Shown here one piece after another: positions 1-12,631 of a stretch of 54,070 bases of DNA. Under the pieces are notes generated by a model. That model had not been told where the DNA came from and did not search any database. It saw only the letters and a list, made by a program, of their open reading frames with translations. The DNA comes from Perkinsus olseni. Taxonomy: Eukaryota; Perkinsozoa; Perkinsida. The DNA lies in assembly GCA_013115125.1 (NCBI GenBank), contig JABANN010000196.1, forward strand, positions 1 through 54,070. The letters run 5' to 3'. The position numbers and the translations under genes are program-made. Positions within the stretch are counted from its first letter, which is position 1; every line of letters begins with the position of its first letter.

Positions 1-594
1 TAAGAAACTACAAGAGCGCAAGATTGTGTCAGCTAGGCTAATTGTCCCGCAAGTGTCATAGTAATATTGTAATCACCGATCAACCCGCTGTAGAAGTTGC
101 CTCTGACCAGCCTTTGCCCGGTGAGAGATGGATCAGAGATAGTAGCAAGTCTCGCCTGGGAGAGGCCGATGAACGCGAACGATATCAGAGTTTGAAGGGT
201 TGATGGCATTTACGTCAGGCTGTCGGAAGCTGTCCAGAGCGGTCACCAGGGCTACTCGGTTTGCAAGAGAGGCTTAACACTCTACACACACCCGTCACGC
301 GGAGGCAACTACGCGACAGTCACATGTTTTCCTGAAGCTTAAAGACCCAGCCAACCAAAGGAGAGTGAGGAGACGTACAGTCGAAAATTATTCGGCACTG
401 CCAGGGTCTGTCACTAAATTCTCAAGATCTGTCACTAAATTTAGCGCGCGCCCTAACAATCGTCAGATAGCGCGCGCCTTGATAATCGACAAATGTCCGA
501 ATTCCTTGTAATCCGGTGTCGGCGTAAGTACAAGGACTCAATACACAACGCCAAGTGGGTAGCGTAGATGGATTAGATGATTATAGTAGTATAG
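1..594. other. left flank, no gene seen
   Basis: I see no convincing coding sequence here. A good splice donor (GTAAGTAC at about 524) and a possible acceptor (AG at 593-594) suggest that an intron precedes the exon at 595, but I could not join an upstream exon in frame. Short direct repeats at 407-480 are listed separately. Confidence 0.4.
407..480 (+). repeat. short tandem direct repeats
   Basis: The 14-mer TCTGTCACTAAATT occurs at 407-420 and again at 428-441. It is followed by TAGCGCGCGCC at 442-452 and again at 468-478. These are two small tandem duplications side by side upstream of a coding-like exon. Function is unknown. Confidence 0.6.
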
Positions 595-940
595 CAATGA
601 AGTCTTTTACTACTTCCCGTCTGAGGGCGAGGACCTCCAAGTTTGCATCATAATCACCCACAGTCAGGAGAATGGAGCGCGAAGACAGCGAGCAGTGTGC
701 GGTGCTGTTTCTGGCGATGAAGCTGGCCCTAATTTAGTAGTCGACTATGGAGGTCGCTACGAAAGATTCATCGTCGCATTGCGGACAGACTTCCGTAACA
801 TACGCCTAGCTCCCGGCGACTTTAGAAACATCATTGTGCGGAGCAGAAATGAAATTGAAATCACGGTGGAAGGCTACCGAGTTGAGCTATCCAGAGATCC
901 GACCGCCAACCTAAGAGCGTTATTCACAGGCGAGGAATAG
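595..940 (+). CDS. hypothetical protein, C-terminal exon (partial gene)
   Basis: One frame stays open from the likely acceptor (AG at 593-594) to a stop at 938-940, giving about 114 residues. The composition looks like a real beta-rich globular protein: many V, I, R and aromatic residues and no low complexity. The start Y-Y-F-P-S-E-G-E-D and the segment V-D-Y-G-G-R-Y-E-R are typical examples. No ATG opens this frame, so it is either the last exon of a gene whose first exon I could not place or a gene remnant. I do not recognise the family. It is followed by about 540 bp without convincing coding before the next gene on the same strand. Confidence 0.4.
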
Positions 941-1480
941 GAAGCAAGGAACGAACTGGCGAGATCATGCTTGTGCAGGAAACCATGTCTTCGGGTGTTA
1001 CTGGGTGCCACCTAGTTGCGTGAAGTTTCGCCAACATCATTGTTGCGGCCACTCGGAACATCATCGGCATAGGAAGTCTTTGTTGCATACTCCGGCGCAA
1101 AGTATGCAACTGCCTCGATAGGAAAGAACACGGTTTGGAATGAATATGGGGAGATACCGAGTAACATGGTCTGTGAGTAAGGAAAAAGATGGTAGATGAG
1201 AGCAGCCAAGTACGGATACCGACACCGCTCGATGTAAATGACGACGATTGCAAAGGTTGTCGGATCTAACCGTATTATCGACTGCACGATAGGATAAATT
1301 GTGGACAGAGCTAGCGCACATCGGCTACCATTGTCTTTCGATCTCTTCGGAGATGGTGCTGGTATCGAAGCAGCAAGCGGAGGACCACACAAAGGCTCGT
1401 ACAGTAGAGCTGCTAGCCTGTGTCCTCAGCACAACTCGTACGTTCCCTGCAACAGTAACTCGTGCAGTTCCAGATGTTCA
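941..1480. other. upstream region of the large FnIII/GCC gene
   Basis: No supported gene. The frame of the downstream gene is open back to about 1301 but contains no ATG before 1481. The stretch 1301-1480 could be 5' UTR or the end of an unplaced upstream exon. Minus-strand ORFs here have no exon-like composition. Confidence 0.4.
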
Positions 1481-4400
1481 ATGCTATCCGTCACTTCTGC
1501 CCTCTACACGATAGCTGCTCTCTCACTACCGGCGAGATCCAACACACTTCTCGTCCGGTCGCAAGCACCAGCATCGGTACGCGCATTGGCAGCAACTACG
1601 ACCTCCGAGATGACCTTCGTCTGGGAAGCTCCCTCAAAGTTGAATCACTGCGTCTTCTCCTCTTGGTCGTTCACCTTGAGTGAAGTGCTCGAGGACGGCT
1701 CCTTGAGCTCAGCCTTCGTCCCTTCAGGATGCGAGGCTTTGACCAGCATCTGCGAGTCCACCTGTACAGCGACTAACCTTCGCCCATTCACGCGTTATAT
1801 CGCTCACATTGGCGTCGAATGTGAAGATCCTCGGGCGAACAGCTTTAGGAGCAACGACTCCTCGACTGTCCCGGTGACCATAAGTTTCTTGGCGCGGGGG
1901 CCGCGAGACCTTCCGGGGGATCCTCCGTCCAGTGCCTACATCGTTGCGGGGGTGAGGACCAAACCGGTCAGAATCGGCGCTCCGACTGATGTGACCATCA
2001 CAAAAGCCGACGGTAACTCCGTTTTGGTCGAATGGACCCCTGGGGATGGCTCGTTGGGCAACTGCCAATTCCACTCTTGGCTGGTGGTCGCATTCTACGG
2101 CTCTCGCAAGGTCGTCTCGCCGCCAGGATGCACTGTGTCCGAGCTGCCGATCTTTGACAGAACTCGTAGAGAGTGCACAGCAGAGATCGACCAGTGCGAC
2201 GTGACGGTCGAATTTGTCGTTCAAGAGTTGTGCGTCCTCCTAGACGCGGACTCTGCCTCCTCGCGGAGGTCACTTCCGATACGGATAGAGAACAGAGCTG
2301 ACTGCCTTGAAAGGGCCGCCCCTCCTACTTCACTTGCTACTGCTTCTCCAACTCTCAACACCCTACGCTTGACATGGCTCGGTAGCCATTTCGGTTGCTA
2401 CCCAGGAGGCCCGTCGGCAACTGTGTCGTCGCGGTCGTGGCAAGTACTCGGACGGCGCATAGGGTCCCCCTTGTACGATGCGATCGCTTGCCTCGATGAG
2501 GAAGGCGTGGCCCATCATGGGAATATAACCTTGCCAAGTTCCAAGTCCAACACCTTCTCCTGCGTCGCCATCGGACTCGATGCTGATACCCCCTACTCGT
2601 TCACTGTGAAAGAGCTCTGTGTGAGTGATGTGCACCCAGCCCTCGCCGACAGTCCTCCCAGCGAGCCCTCGGTGCCCGTTGCAACACTATCGTACTTGCG
2701 GACGAAGTGGCGGGTGGAGGTCGGCCCTCCTGTTGGCAGCGGCCGAAGCGTGAAAGCAGCGATACACGGCTTGGTTATTTACAACGACACCAACTGTACT
2801 TTGATCGAGCGGAACGTCTCCGAGACGGCCACTGGCGTCACGGAGGGGTATCTTGAGGTCAAGTTCGATACCCCCACCAATATCAGCTGCATGAGACTTC
2901 AACACGATGCCAGGGAGGACCTCAGCGTGGCGCTCAGCTACTTCGATCCATCCCTCAGGCGATTCGTAGTTTACTATGTATTTAATAACCTCCACGGAGG
3001 GACAAGATCCGAGCGGAAGTGGACCAGGGGCTTGGCGTATCCGGCATGCTACGGCTATGTTGATGTGCCTTCTTGTTCTACATACGGGAATTGTACCATC
3101 AGTGGTTTACGATGCTCCTGGCAGCACGAAGGAGACCGTGTCCTCCCGTTGCCTCTGTCAGAAGCATCTCCACAGAGCCCTTCCCACCAAGACCGTGTCC
3201 TGCGGGCGACGGCGTCCCACACGGGGTTCCCTGCACCCGACGAAGAGACAGATGAGGAACATTCTGGAGACCTACTAGGCGTCAGTCGACCAGCTAATAT
3301 CTCTTCTGACGGCAGTCTCATCGTGGACTTCGGCAAGGAGGCAATCACTGCTCGACCGGGGTTCTACCAGCTTTGCAAATGTGACGTGAAGGCGACCGCA
3401 ACCGGCTGCCCTATCTCCGTAGAGGGCCTCCTCGGGGTAGGTTGGCCTAGGAATAAGTACATGACTCCTGCTGGCGCGCTGTTGGTCCTCGGCCCACTGG
3501 CACGGAGGGCGGTGTTCACTGCCATCAGAGGGCTCCCTTTCAAGGCAGAGATTTTCGGATATGGACTGTCTCACGGGGATCGAGTAAGGAAGCAGCACAG
3601 CATGGCTTCCTGGCCCCACGTCTGCTCAGGTCCTGGTGGCGACTGACCGCTGCAGCCTGGGCGTGGCCGTCAGGGCCTTCTCCAACTCGGACGCCCTCGG
3701 AAAACCCCGCAACACCTCCCGGGCTGATGCTAGGGACCCCGAGCTGCAAAAGCAGGTCTACCACTGGGAAGGCCGCGTGCAGTCATTTCCCGGCAGCTAC
3801 CAACTGGTGAGGCATCGCGACCACTCAGAGAGTACTCGTCAGGCTTTCAGTGCTACTGTTCGCCGCTGCACTCGAGGACCAAGTGTCATCATCCTGACGA
3901 GTTCACAATCCCTGTTGTTGTCGATCACCACACCACAAGCGCTCACAGCGACCCCTCAATCAAAGCCACGGTGGAGGTCATCGGCCCTTGTGAGCGAAGG
4001 GCAGCCCGTCGCTTCTTTAGAACCCTCCGGAATCATCGTCGTGTTCAGACCCCGACCACAGGATAACGATCGTCAAAGGGCAGCCACTGTTGGTGGAAGG
4101 CATAGGAGGGCAGGGCCTCTCGGAAACGACCGACCACGTACTCGTCACCGCCGTCTGCGGCGACAAACCGAGCGCAGAAATCCAAGGTTGCCCTTTCGGG
4201 ATCGGGACCTGGGCGGCAGAACCCTCCCTCAGGCCTCCCCAACGGCGGTCGATCCACTGGGTCTTCCCAGAATGGGAGTATCTTTCATTTCGGCGCGAGC
4301 ACGCCCGTCACCACAGAAGTCGGAGCCTATGCCCTTTGCTGGTGCCAAGACCAGGACCCCTCCGTGGCGTCGTGCACGTCCAGTGGCAATTTTACGGCAG

Positions 4401-7400
4401 TTATCGGTCGACTCATCATCAGCGGGCCCGATGCCCGCCTGACTGAGGACCACTTCAGCTACCGCGGCCGAGCACTGTCGATCCAACTGAGGGGCCAAGG
4501 CCTACGACCAGACGGGAATGACAGCATCATACTCAGACCCGACGCTGATGGATACCGTGGGTGTCCAGAAGGTGAGCCGTGATGAGCCTCGACCGGATGG
4601 AAGCTCCTTCCGACCGGCAGCGTGTGGTAGGCACAGACTCCGAGATTGAGGAATCGTTCGGTCCAGTCGGGTCCACTCTGAGCTCTCATCCTTATGACGC
4701 ACATCATGGACGGAGGGACATCGAGGTAGATGGTAGACTTGGCCAGTTGATGAACTGATACCAGGTGTACCACCAACAACGCCTCGATGCTTCACCGGGC
4801 TCTTATCATATCTGCTGGTCAACAGCAACGACCGCGGCCAGGCTGGAGGGACGAGGCCTCCCCAACACCATGATGTCAAGGCTTTACAGAGCTGGTCATG
4901 ACGAGCAGCTATCCTGTGGTGCCGATCCTGATGCTTCGTCACAGATGCTGGAATCTTGGCCGTGCGAGGACCGTATCCGAACCAGGTTGCAGTATGCACC
5001 TACGGGAGCGAGGAGTGTTCGATCCAGTCTCTCCGCGGTGAGAGGAGGCAGTGTCACCATGAGGCTTTCCCGTAGGTATCGATCTGAATAACGGTGATAG
5101 GATCAGAATCGTTAGTCGGCCCGGCATAGCTAGCAGCAATTTACGAGACCTTCCACCTGGCTACAGTGGCTGCCCTGGGAGGCCTACAGGTGCTCGACCA
5201 CTCATCATCAGTTGATTGAGACATGTGCCACAGAAAGTGTCCTCTATGGAGCCTCCGACGAATGGTACTCGCTGCCGGGCGTGTCGGCATCATCCCGTCC
5301 GGCCACTAACGGAGGGCAAGCCTTCCACTGGGGGTCCGAGCAAGCCGGTGACTATCTCCTATCCAGGGTTGACGAGTACACCATGTGCTGGTCAGTGGCC
5401 GCGGACCTGTGCCGCCTGAGGACTCCCTCAGCAGGTGCTCGTCCTTTCCCCAGCCGAGCGGAGGACAACTTCCATGCACCCTCATCGTGGACTACCAGGC
5501 AGTCGTGGGGACACTGATAGTGGCCAAGCCTCTCGGGTGCAGCGAAACCGCATCGCACAACGACGACTGTTTCCTACAAATTCCGCGCTCCCTTGTGAGC
5601 GGGGAAGGCCTAGCGTTGCTCAGAACAGAGTGAGCGCGACAACAGCGACTAAAGGTTGGCCACCACTCGTCTCTCTTCAGGACTTCTACATGTGACGACT
5701 ATACTGTGGAAGACGCCGAGGAGTTGGCGGGCATCCTGCTGGCCTCTCGAATGGAGCTGGAAGCCGGTTCGACCAACACCCTATCATCCTCCTGGCACCA
5801 GGCCTTTCACTCACCGACCGGCCTCAATGCCTCCAACCTTACCAAAGGCACCTACAAGCTATGCCAGATAGTCGACGACGGGCGGCACTTACGCGAGCTC
5901 AGTGTCGTCTACGACCGCTTGAGCCCCTTGGGAAAACTTAAAGTTGGATACGGTGGCCAAGCCATGATGGCTTCACAGATTCCTCAGGAGCTTAGAAAGT
6001 TCATCATTTGCCCCCGATTCAGTCGGTGGGAGCCGTCCACTCGTTCATGTGATTGCTTGCCGGGCTACCACCCCGTCCCAGAAAGTCCCTCAGCGGGGCC
6101 CACCAGTCACCACTGTGAGCCCTGCCCGCTCGGATACTATTGTCCGGGGGAGGGGGAGAAGCGGCCCTGTGCCCCTGGGCTGACTACTGCCAGTACTGGA
6201 GCAGCGTACGTAGAGGACTGTATGTGCGGCCCGGGCGGGTACCTGGGAGGTGGAAGCGCTCCGACCTGTCTGCCGTGCCCTAGGGGGACTTATAAGTCTG
6301 ACGTTGCCAATCACAGCGCATGCTACAGAGGGTGTTTCAACAGAGAGGGTCTTGCCGCTCCCTTCGAGGGGTCGACATCCGAGCCTGGAGCTACGGGGCC
6401 GTTGGACTGCCGCTGCGCAGAAGGGTACATACTAAGCTACGCTGCTGGAGGGAGGGACTCCGCGCCGCTCACCTGCATCAGATGTCCTCTGGGAATGATC
6501 TGCCAGAGCCGCGGTGAGTGTGTGTGGTGACACTGAGGCGGTACGGTTGATGAGTAGGTAAAGCGTTTGAGGGTAGGATACCCATGGCTGTGAGCTATGA
6601 ACTGCTGGGGATGGATGACCCCGAGGTCCGTCTCTTCCAAGACTCCTGTGTCCAATACTCGCTCGATCAGATGGTTGGCGGCAGCGAGAATGAGGGGACG
6701 AACACGGCCACTGAGAAGATCATGAGTGTCCTGTCTGACCTCTTGTGCCGGGCAGCAGTGCGAGAAGGAGGGGCAACGTGCTTTCTAGAAGGGGTGTCGG
6801 CCAAGCTTCCACGCCGTCTTCTGACCACTACACTGGGAGGCCGCCGTCTTCTGAACGTGGAACCAGCGATAGAGGTCACGGCTAGGGTAAGCCCACTTGG
6901 CATGCCGACTCGTCGTGCCAGTGAGCCCCACCTAGGTGGTCGTGTCTGCGAGGGCAGCGGCTAGCGTCGAAGCATCGGCAGCCAACGGGGGTGAGGAGCT
7001 AGCGGCTAGGCTGCGAGACACGTCAGAGGACGGGGTCTTCGATGGGCTTGAGAGAATAACCGTGAGGGGATGCTTTCAGTGGCCGGGTATCGTCCCCGTG
7101 TCTTCAGCCACTGGCCGCGGCTGCCAATACGACCGCACAGGAGCTCTTCCAATGGTTCGCGGGAGTGGACGGCGGCCTGCTAGTCTCATGTCCGGTCGGG
7201 AGTCTTGTGCCAACAGGGAAGGCTGCCACTTTAATAGAAGTATGGAGCACTCAGGAACTTTTCACCGCATGACGAGTGACGATCTTTCAGGACTGCGCAT
7301 GCGGCCCGGGGTGGGTACTGGTGGCGAGAAGGCCCTCTGGTGGTCCTCTGTGCGACCGCTGTGGCTTCGGCTCCTACAGGGACGGGGTCTCCGATACCCC

Positions 7401-10400
7401 CAACGCCACCTGCACGTCTTGCAGCCGGAATATGGTCACTCGGATCGATACAGCGCCCTCGTCTGAGTACTGTATATGCCGCCCCAGCTTCTACTGGGAC
7501 CCGGAGCTCGGTGCTTGCAGTCCGTGTCCGGAGGGGGACATCTGCACGTAAGAACCATCTAGGACGGAATGATTTGGATAGGAAAAAGCCCATGTGTGTG
7601 GATTGAGGCCTCGCAGGATGCAAGGAGTTGGTGATGGTGTGGTATGAGACTCATACTATGAGTAGCGATTTCCATTCTAGGGAGCATCCGCTCAACGCCC
7701 CGCCTCCTCCACCAGCGATCCGTACACTCGCTCGATGGTACGGCAGCGCCCTCGATCATCAATGGCATCAGGAGATATCCCGTCATCCGACCCGAATACC
7801 CTGCCCCTCTGGGATGACTAGGCTTGGTGGTACCAACGAGTATCAGCTAGCTGGCGGGCCCGAGGTGAGTATCGTCCTTGCCGAGGGTTGAGCCTTCATG
7901 CGGGGTTGACTCAGGCGCTCGCGTATCCCGCTTCGGATGCCTCTGTTCTCGAGTCATGTGAGTGCGCCCCTGGTCGAAAGTCCGTCCCCATTGGCGACGT
8001 ACTGTGGGAAGAAGGGAGGGTGAAGATCCGCAAATACTACAAGTTGAGGGTGAGGTCTCGAGCCTCTGCCATTGAGTAGGGCTTCGGTCAGATAGTCACT
8101 GGAAACGGGAGGGCCCTAGCGCCCTACGTGAAAGAGGATACCGTACAGATCTTATCGACGCGGAAGTGCAGCCCTTTCCTCGACGCCACCACAGCCGAAA
8201 CTGTGGCCGTCGAAGCGTGGAGGCAACACTTCGACGACGTCAGTGTGACCATCGTGTGGGGTTTATCCGCTCCCGGGGCTTCGGCCGGCTGCGTGAGGAT
8301 GGCTCGAAGTGTTCTAGGAGGCCCCTTGGGGGACGGATCTGTCTCCAGCCCTTGGTGGGCGAGGGGCTACGTCGAGCTCCTAGGTTGGACGAGCTACCAT
8401 TGCGAGACTTCTATCGCCCCCTGTGCTTACAACTGGACGCCTTTGGGGTTGTGGACCTATGATAAAACTAAGGAAACTCTAGGGCGAGCAAGTTCTGCAA
8501 GTGACCTGAGGCTTCCACTTCTATTAAAGATCGGCACGGATGAGAATAGCAACACCACGATGAATGGCACTTTGTCATCTCCTTCGCCCGGAGGAAATAT
8601 TCGCGCTGTGGTGGTCGACAGCAGCAGCCGAGTTTGCGAGATGTGTGAGAGTGGACGAATCAAGTCCAGCATCAGCAACGCCGACTCCTGCCGAGAATCA
8701 TGCCCAGCGAACAGTGAGTCAAATCCGGGGGCCATGTCCGGCAGGGACTGTTACTGCTCGCGGGGGAACTACAGAGACGTCGTGACGGAAAGGCTCCTCA
8801 CTAGTGATTATACTGATACCTCCACACTTGTCTGTAAGCCCTGTTCAAGTCTGGTGCCGGGAAGCCCAGCGGTCGCTCAGTGTCCTGGCCGAGACCTCCC
8901 GATTTCCATGCCCAACTATTATATAGTCCCACAGAGGGTCGCCAGTGGTGGAATCTTCGGCGCCAAGAAATTCACACCCTATGGCTTCGATGATGCCAAC
9001 AGCAGTGATGGTCGGTATCGCAGTCCTGTTGTTGAAGCATGCGTGGTGGAAGAGGACTTGGACATCCCTTCAATAAGGCCGCCAACAACGTGCAAGGCCC
9101 ATGGGCAGTGCCTTGAGGGGATGAGAGGATTTATGTGTGGGGCGTGCGCTAGTGGCTACTGGCGAGATGACGTTGAGAAGAGTTGTGAAGAATGCGACAC
9201 TTCCTGGTGGGCTCGGGCCCTCTACTATTTGAACATACCATGGTTCTTGCTGGTCGACAGCGCCCAAGCTGTGGTCATCGCGAAGTTCACTGCCGATGCG
9301 GCCGATGACGAGAGCCGTCCGATCCACTCTGTTATAATCAAAATTCTCGGCAACTACTTCGTCGCCATCGCTCCCTTGGGGAGATTTGATTTTTCCAAGC
9401 TTAAGCGGTACTCGAGGAACCCCGGTATGTCGACTGAGGTCAACATACCCTCCTGGAGTCGAGCGTTCTTCCGTAAGCTCATCGCTGTCAAGGACATAGT
9501 GCCGGAAATAAAGGTCGAAAGTTCCGTGATGTGCATCCTGCAGGACTCCCCTCGCCAGCACATCGTCGAGGCCGCCCTCTGGCTCCTCTCTCCCCTGTTC
9601 AAGATCGTCTTCCTCACCCTTGTTTGCGGGACACTGATACTGATGCACAAGCATCTCTGGCGCATTCTTATGACCATCAAGGGCCTTCGGGTGAAGAAGG
9701 ATCGAACGATCAAAGTCGTTTCGAAAAAGATACGCCGCAGTTTGACGAGACGCCGATCGTCAACTGCGAGTTTCAGCACGCGTCGGTCCTCATTGGCGAG
9801 CCTAGTACCCCAGAGTGTGGACGAGGTGGACGTCAGTAGCGTCGACAGTAGCATCTCAGAGCCGACTCCGATTGATGTTGAGGCCCTTGCAGCGAAGCAA
9901 GGGGGCAGCAGCAGCAGCAGCAGCAGCAGGCTGCTGGGGATATGGCGAACTGACTATCCCATACAGTCCGAATCGCGTCTGCGCCGGGCGCTGCGGACCC
10001 TGTGTGGCTTCGTGAATGACAGCACTCCCGTGTACCTCGTGGCTGCGTTCTACTCCTGGCAGAGGGTCACAGAGAAGATGCTCCTGCTCCTCCAATGCAA
10101 CACCTTCAGCGACACAATGAGGGGACAGCACGTCAAGAGGTTGCGCTGGATGACGGACCCCGATGTCCTCTGTTTCGAAGGCAGCCCTCATTCGACTCTA
10201 GTGACCATAGCCGCCCTGGGGTTGACGACCTGGACGATCGGCTTCGTCCTCCTATCAATGACTTTGCTCTTCAACAACCGCAAAGTGCTGATGGAAGACC
10301 ACTGCCTGCGCAAGTACGGCTTCCTCTACCTCGGGTTCGAGGTACGATGTTGGTATTGGGAAAGTGTGAAGAGAGTGCAAGCTTTCCTTTACGGCCTGAT

Positions 10401-12631
10401 AACGTAAGGCTCCTGCTGGTCTCTTGAAGAGCACAATCGTCGACTTCAGTAACATATCTTTGGGCGACATGAAAGCCAAGCTGGTTTGCTACGCCGTCCT
10501 CTCCGGCGTAGCCTGCATCCTGCATGTATCTGTCCTGCCTTACGATGATCGAGAGAAAGGCCTTCTGGACACACTAGAGGCCAAGTCCCTGTGGGTCCTG
10601 TCCCCGTTGTGGAGTCCTTCATGCGTCGTTAAGGTTCTCCATTTTCATCACCCACATCACCATACAGTTGATCCTCATGTTCGACCTCGCGGACGAGGTT
10701 GTTGTTTTCATGGTCTTACTCTGTGGCTTCATGAACGCGGCTTTTATAGTACAGGCCATGTGAGCATTTCCGAAGGCGTTTGGAATAGACAGTCAACTGC
10801 CAGTTACCACCTGCTGAAAGAATACGCATTCTATTACGTTCGGAAACGCGAGAGGCGAACCGCTAAGGTCGAAGAGGCCCGACAGGAAAGCTTGAGGAGG
10901 AGGGCCATCAAGGAGGTTACGTCCAAGCCAACCTTTCGAACGCACGTTGAGTGTCAGATCAAGCGAAGCCGCCGAATGGCACGAAAACGTCTTGAAAGAT
11001 TCATATCACTGGGCGGAACACTGGACGAGAGCGCTGTGAGGAATGCAGAGGATGACTCAATAATGTGGGCCACGCTGGGTGTTCGATAGACCGCCTCTTC
11101 TGAATTCTAGGAGCCCTCCCAGGATCGTATTTCACGCATTAAATTCAATCCTGGGAGCGCTCTTGAAGTTCATTCTCCAGAGTCGACGAGAAGGACATCG
11201 CTGAGTGGATCGAGCAGCGTCGAGGGTTGAAGCCTGCAGCAGGCTCCGAAGAGAACGTGCAAGAGAAGCGTCCGATGTCCTCCTCGCTTCTGGTCACTAT
11301 TAAGGACCTCTGGGCGCGATACTATCCCCCGTGAGCCGACCTGTTGTGCGGTCGTAGAGAGAGCCAGGGCTTCCGCTAGGGATGCCATCATGCGTCATGT
11401 GAAGCGGCTGGAGGATATGAAATCGCTGATGGGGCTTCACATGGAGAAGCCCACAGATTCCATCGGCCAAACTGCCGAAATGCCGACCATAACGACTCTA
11501 TTAATTCCGAAGTCAGAGCGCGATTCGGGCAGCCTCGCCGCGAGCTCCGTCCTCAGGACACCCAAGAACATGGTTGATAGAGTGCGGTACGCTCTCCGCG
11601 GGAACCAGTCTACCGGGGGCGGGCAGGATTTGGTGGTGACAAGTTTCGACAGAGGTAGCCGCCGTTGCCGCTCCCCACAGCATTCCGCTACAGAGTTCTT
11701 CTGGGCGATACAAGCCGAGACGGTGGCGCACATCACAGGACGCTTAGAGGAGGCATCCGGCGGAGTAGAGAACCGGTCGAGTCTTCTTGACGCGGGGGCA
11801 TACGACTTCGCCATGAGGGTGAGCCCTCGGTCGGGCTGGCCCAGATATTTAGCATACGCACAGTCGCTTTGATGCGATACCCGGAGGCAGGTCTTGTTCG
11901 CATACGCTCACCGCCTTCGGAAACAGGACAAGCCATACCTGTGGGGACCCGATGATGCTGTTAGAAGAGTCGAGGAGATGCAACTGGGGTTGCGCCAATT
12001 CTCTCTGGGGAGGGCCTCCAGCCGTGGTCCTTATGGCTGCTAACGCCACCCCTCTCGAACCTCCATCTCTAGCAGGTTCGAGAGCACCGCTCTCTCCTAT
12101 TACAGAGGAGGATGGTGACGGCGAGCAGGAATGGGAGCCCAGTTGTGGCTCCTTTGACGTCCGGAACGATCTCACCCTGGGTGAACTCATAGTCTTACCG
12201 CTGGTTGCGAATGCAGGCGAAGACAGTCAGCAGGTGGGATGATGCCGAAGTACAGGAAATGTTCTCAGTACTGCAGGATCTCGGAAGCGGCGGAGGAGAA
12301 AGGAACACCTTCACTGCAGATGAGCTATTCCGAGCCCATTCGATCGTCATCACTATCAATGCCACTCGCATGTTTAAAGTACCGAGAGGGCATCGTGAGC
12401 TCGGAGATATGTGCCCGTCAGATCTACAGCCTTTACTGCACATACAGATCGTATCGAGCCTTGGCAGCCCAAAACAGAGGGAGAAGACGTGGGGGCCATG
12501 GGAAGCATCACGTTACACCAGCCTCACGCGCGGCGATTAGCGAGAGGTTTGCTCGATGGTCGGCCTCCTCCGTGGCATACAGTCCGCGCCTTATTCGTAT
12601 GCGAATTGAAAATCGCTGTGTTCTTTTATGA
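1481..12631 (+). CDS. giant multi-exon membrane protein: FnIII domains, Y-x-L-C modules, GCC2/GCC3 repeats, multi-pass C-terminus
   Basis: The first in-frame ATG (1481) begins a plausible signal peptide (A-L-Y-T-I-A-A-L-S-L-P). Domains in order: three FnIII-like domains (about 1565-2690), six Y-x-[LIM]-C modules (about 3300-5900), cysteine-rich GCC2/GCC3-type segments (about 6000-8760), an EGF-like C-x-G-Q-C motif (about 9090), several membrane segments (about 9190-10759) and a cytosolic tail rich in R, K and E. Verified GT-AG introns: 3584-3629, 3807-3850, 10404-10449, 10591-10633 and 10760-10803, all 43-46 nt. Architecture of this kind occurs in large surface proteins of alveolates and other protists. 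An adhesion or sensory role is inference. The gene could end earlier (about 11,090), in which case the tail exons form another gene. Limits between 3,850 and 8,128 are approximate. Confidence 0.75.
1565..2690 (+). other. three fibronectin type III-like domains within exon 1
   Basis: Three successive stretches of about 100-120 residues each begin with an A/P-P-T-S-like turn and carry the FnIII signature. They have a hydrophobic-W strand such as F-V-W-E-A-P, V-E-W-T-P or L-T-W-L-G, and later T-x-Y/F-x-F-x-V before a conserved E-L-C. Paired cysteines recur at the same places in each copy, so the domains appear to be disulfide-stabilised. Confidence 0.65.
3300..5900 (+). other. six tandem Y-x-[LIM]-C extracellular modules
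   Basis: The motif Y-x-[LIM]-C-x-[CSI] is encoded at about 3365, 3798, 4328, 4804, 5377 and 5853, spaced 433-573 nt apart. Between copies there are recurrent elements: D-R-I-R-I-V or a similar strand, a G-C-P turn, and V-G-x-L-x-V before a G-P. The frame changes between neighbouring copies because short introns interrupt them. This indicates a domain of roughly 150 residues repeated six times. I know this kind of C-W-C-containing repeat from large protist surface proteins but cannot name a curated family. Confidence 0.6.
6000..8760 (+). other. cysteine-rich GCC2/GCC3-like repeat region
   Basis: Repeated C-x2-C-x-G-Y/T-Y and C-P-x-G signatures (for example C-P-L-G-Y-Y-C-P-G, C-P-R-G-T-Y, C-G-F-G-S-Y-R-D and C-P-S-G-M-T) match the ephrin-receptor-like GCC2/GCC3 repeat. 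The coding blocks lie at about 6000-6511, 7270-7548, 7780-8060 and 8620-8760. Less conserved exons separate them at about 6590-6885 and 6940-7270. Introns begin GTGAGT (about 6512) and GTAAGA (about 7549). Confidence 0.7.
9190..10803 (+). other. multi-pass membrane domain of the GCC protein
   Basis: About seven hydrophobic spans are visible at about 9210-9300, 9340-9380, 9570-9670, 10195-10275, 10470-10530, 10634-10685 and 10690-10759. They alternate with charged loops. One loop is basic (R-R-S-L-T-R-R-R) and ends in a poly-Ser run. Conserved strings such as N-R-K-V-L-M, L-R-K-Y-G-F-L-Y and Y-D-D-R-E-K-G-L-L-D are typical of the C-terminal membrane region in this protist family. Three spliced junctions (introns 10404-10449, 10591-10633, 10760-10803) restore continuous hydrophobic spans, which supports the model. 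Confidence 0.75.
9906..9929 (+). repeat. (CAG)8 microsatellite coding poly-Ser
   Basis: Eight perfect CAG units lie inside the coding sequence. The reading frame uses AGC, giving seven consecutive serines in a cytosolic or inter-membrane loop. Length variation between strains is likely but not testable here. Confidence 0.9.
11116..11157 (+). repeat. 10-bp perfect inverted repeat in a presumed intron
   Basis: CTCCCAGGAT at 11116-11125 is mirrored by ATCCTGGGAG at 11148-11157, with a 22-nt loop. It lies in the roughly 100-nt non-coding stretch between the exon ending near 11085 and the exon starting near 11182, an interval longer than the usual 42-46 nt introns of this gene. Confidence 0.7.

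Noticed and set aside
1724-2224. 166-codon minus-strand ORF inside the FnIII exon
   Set aside because: Opposite strand carries three FnIII-like domains; this ORF has arginine/aspartate-rich shadow composition.
9070-9654. 194-codon minus-strand ORF
   Set aside because: Antisense shadow of the membrane domain, whose plus-strand reading has clear membrane segments and conserved strings.
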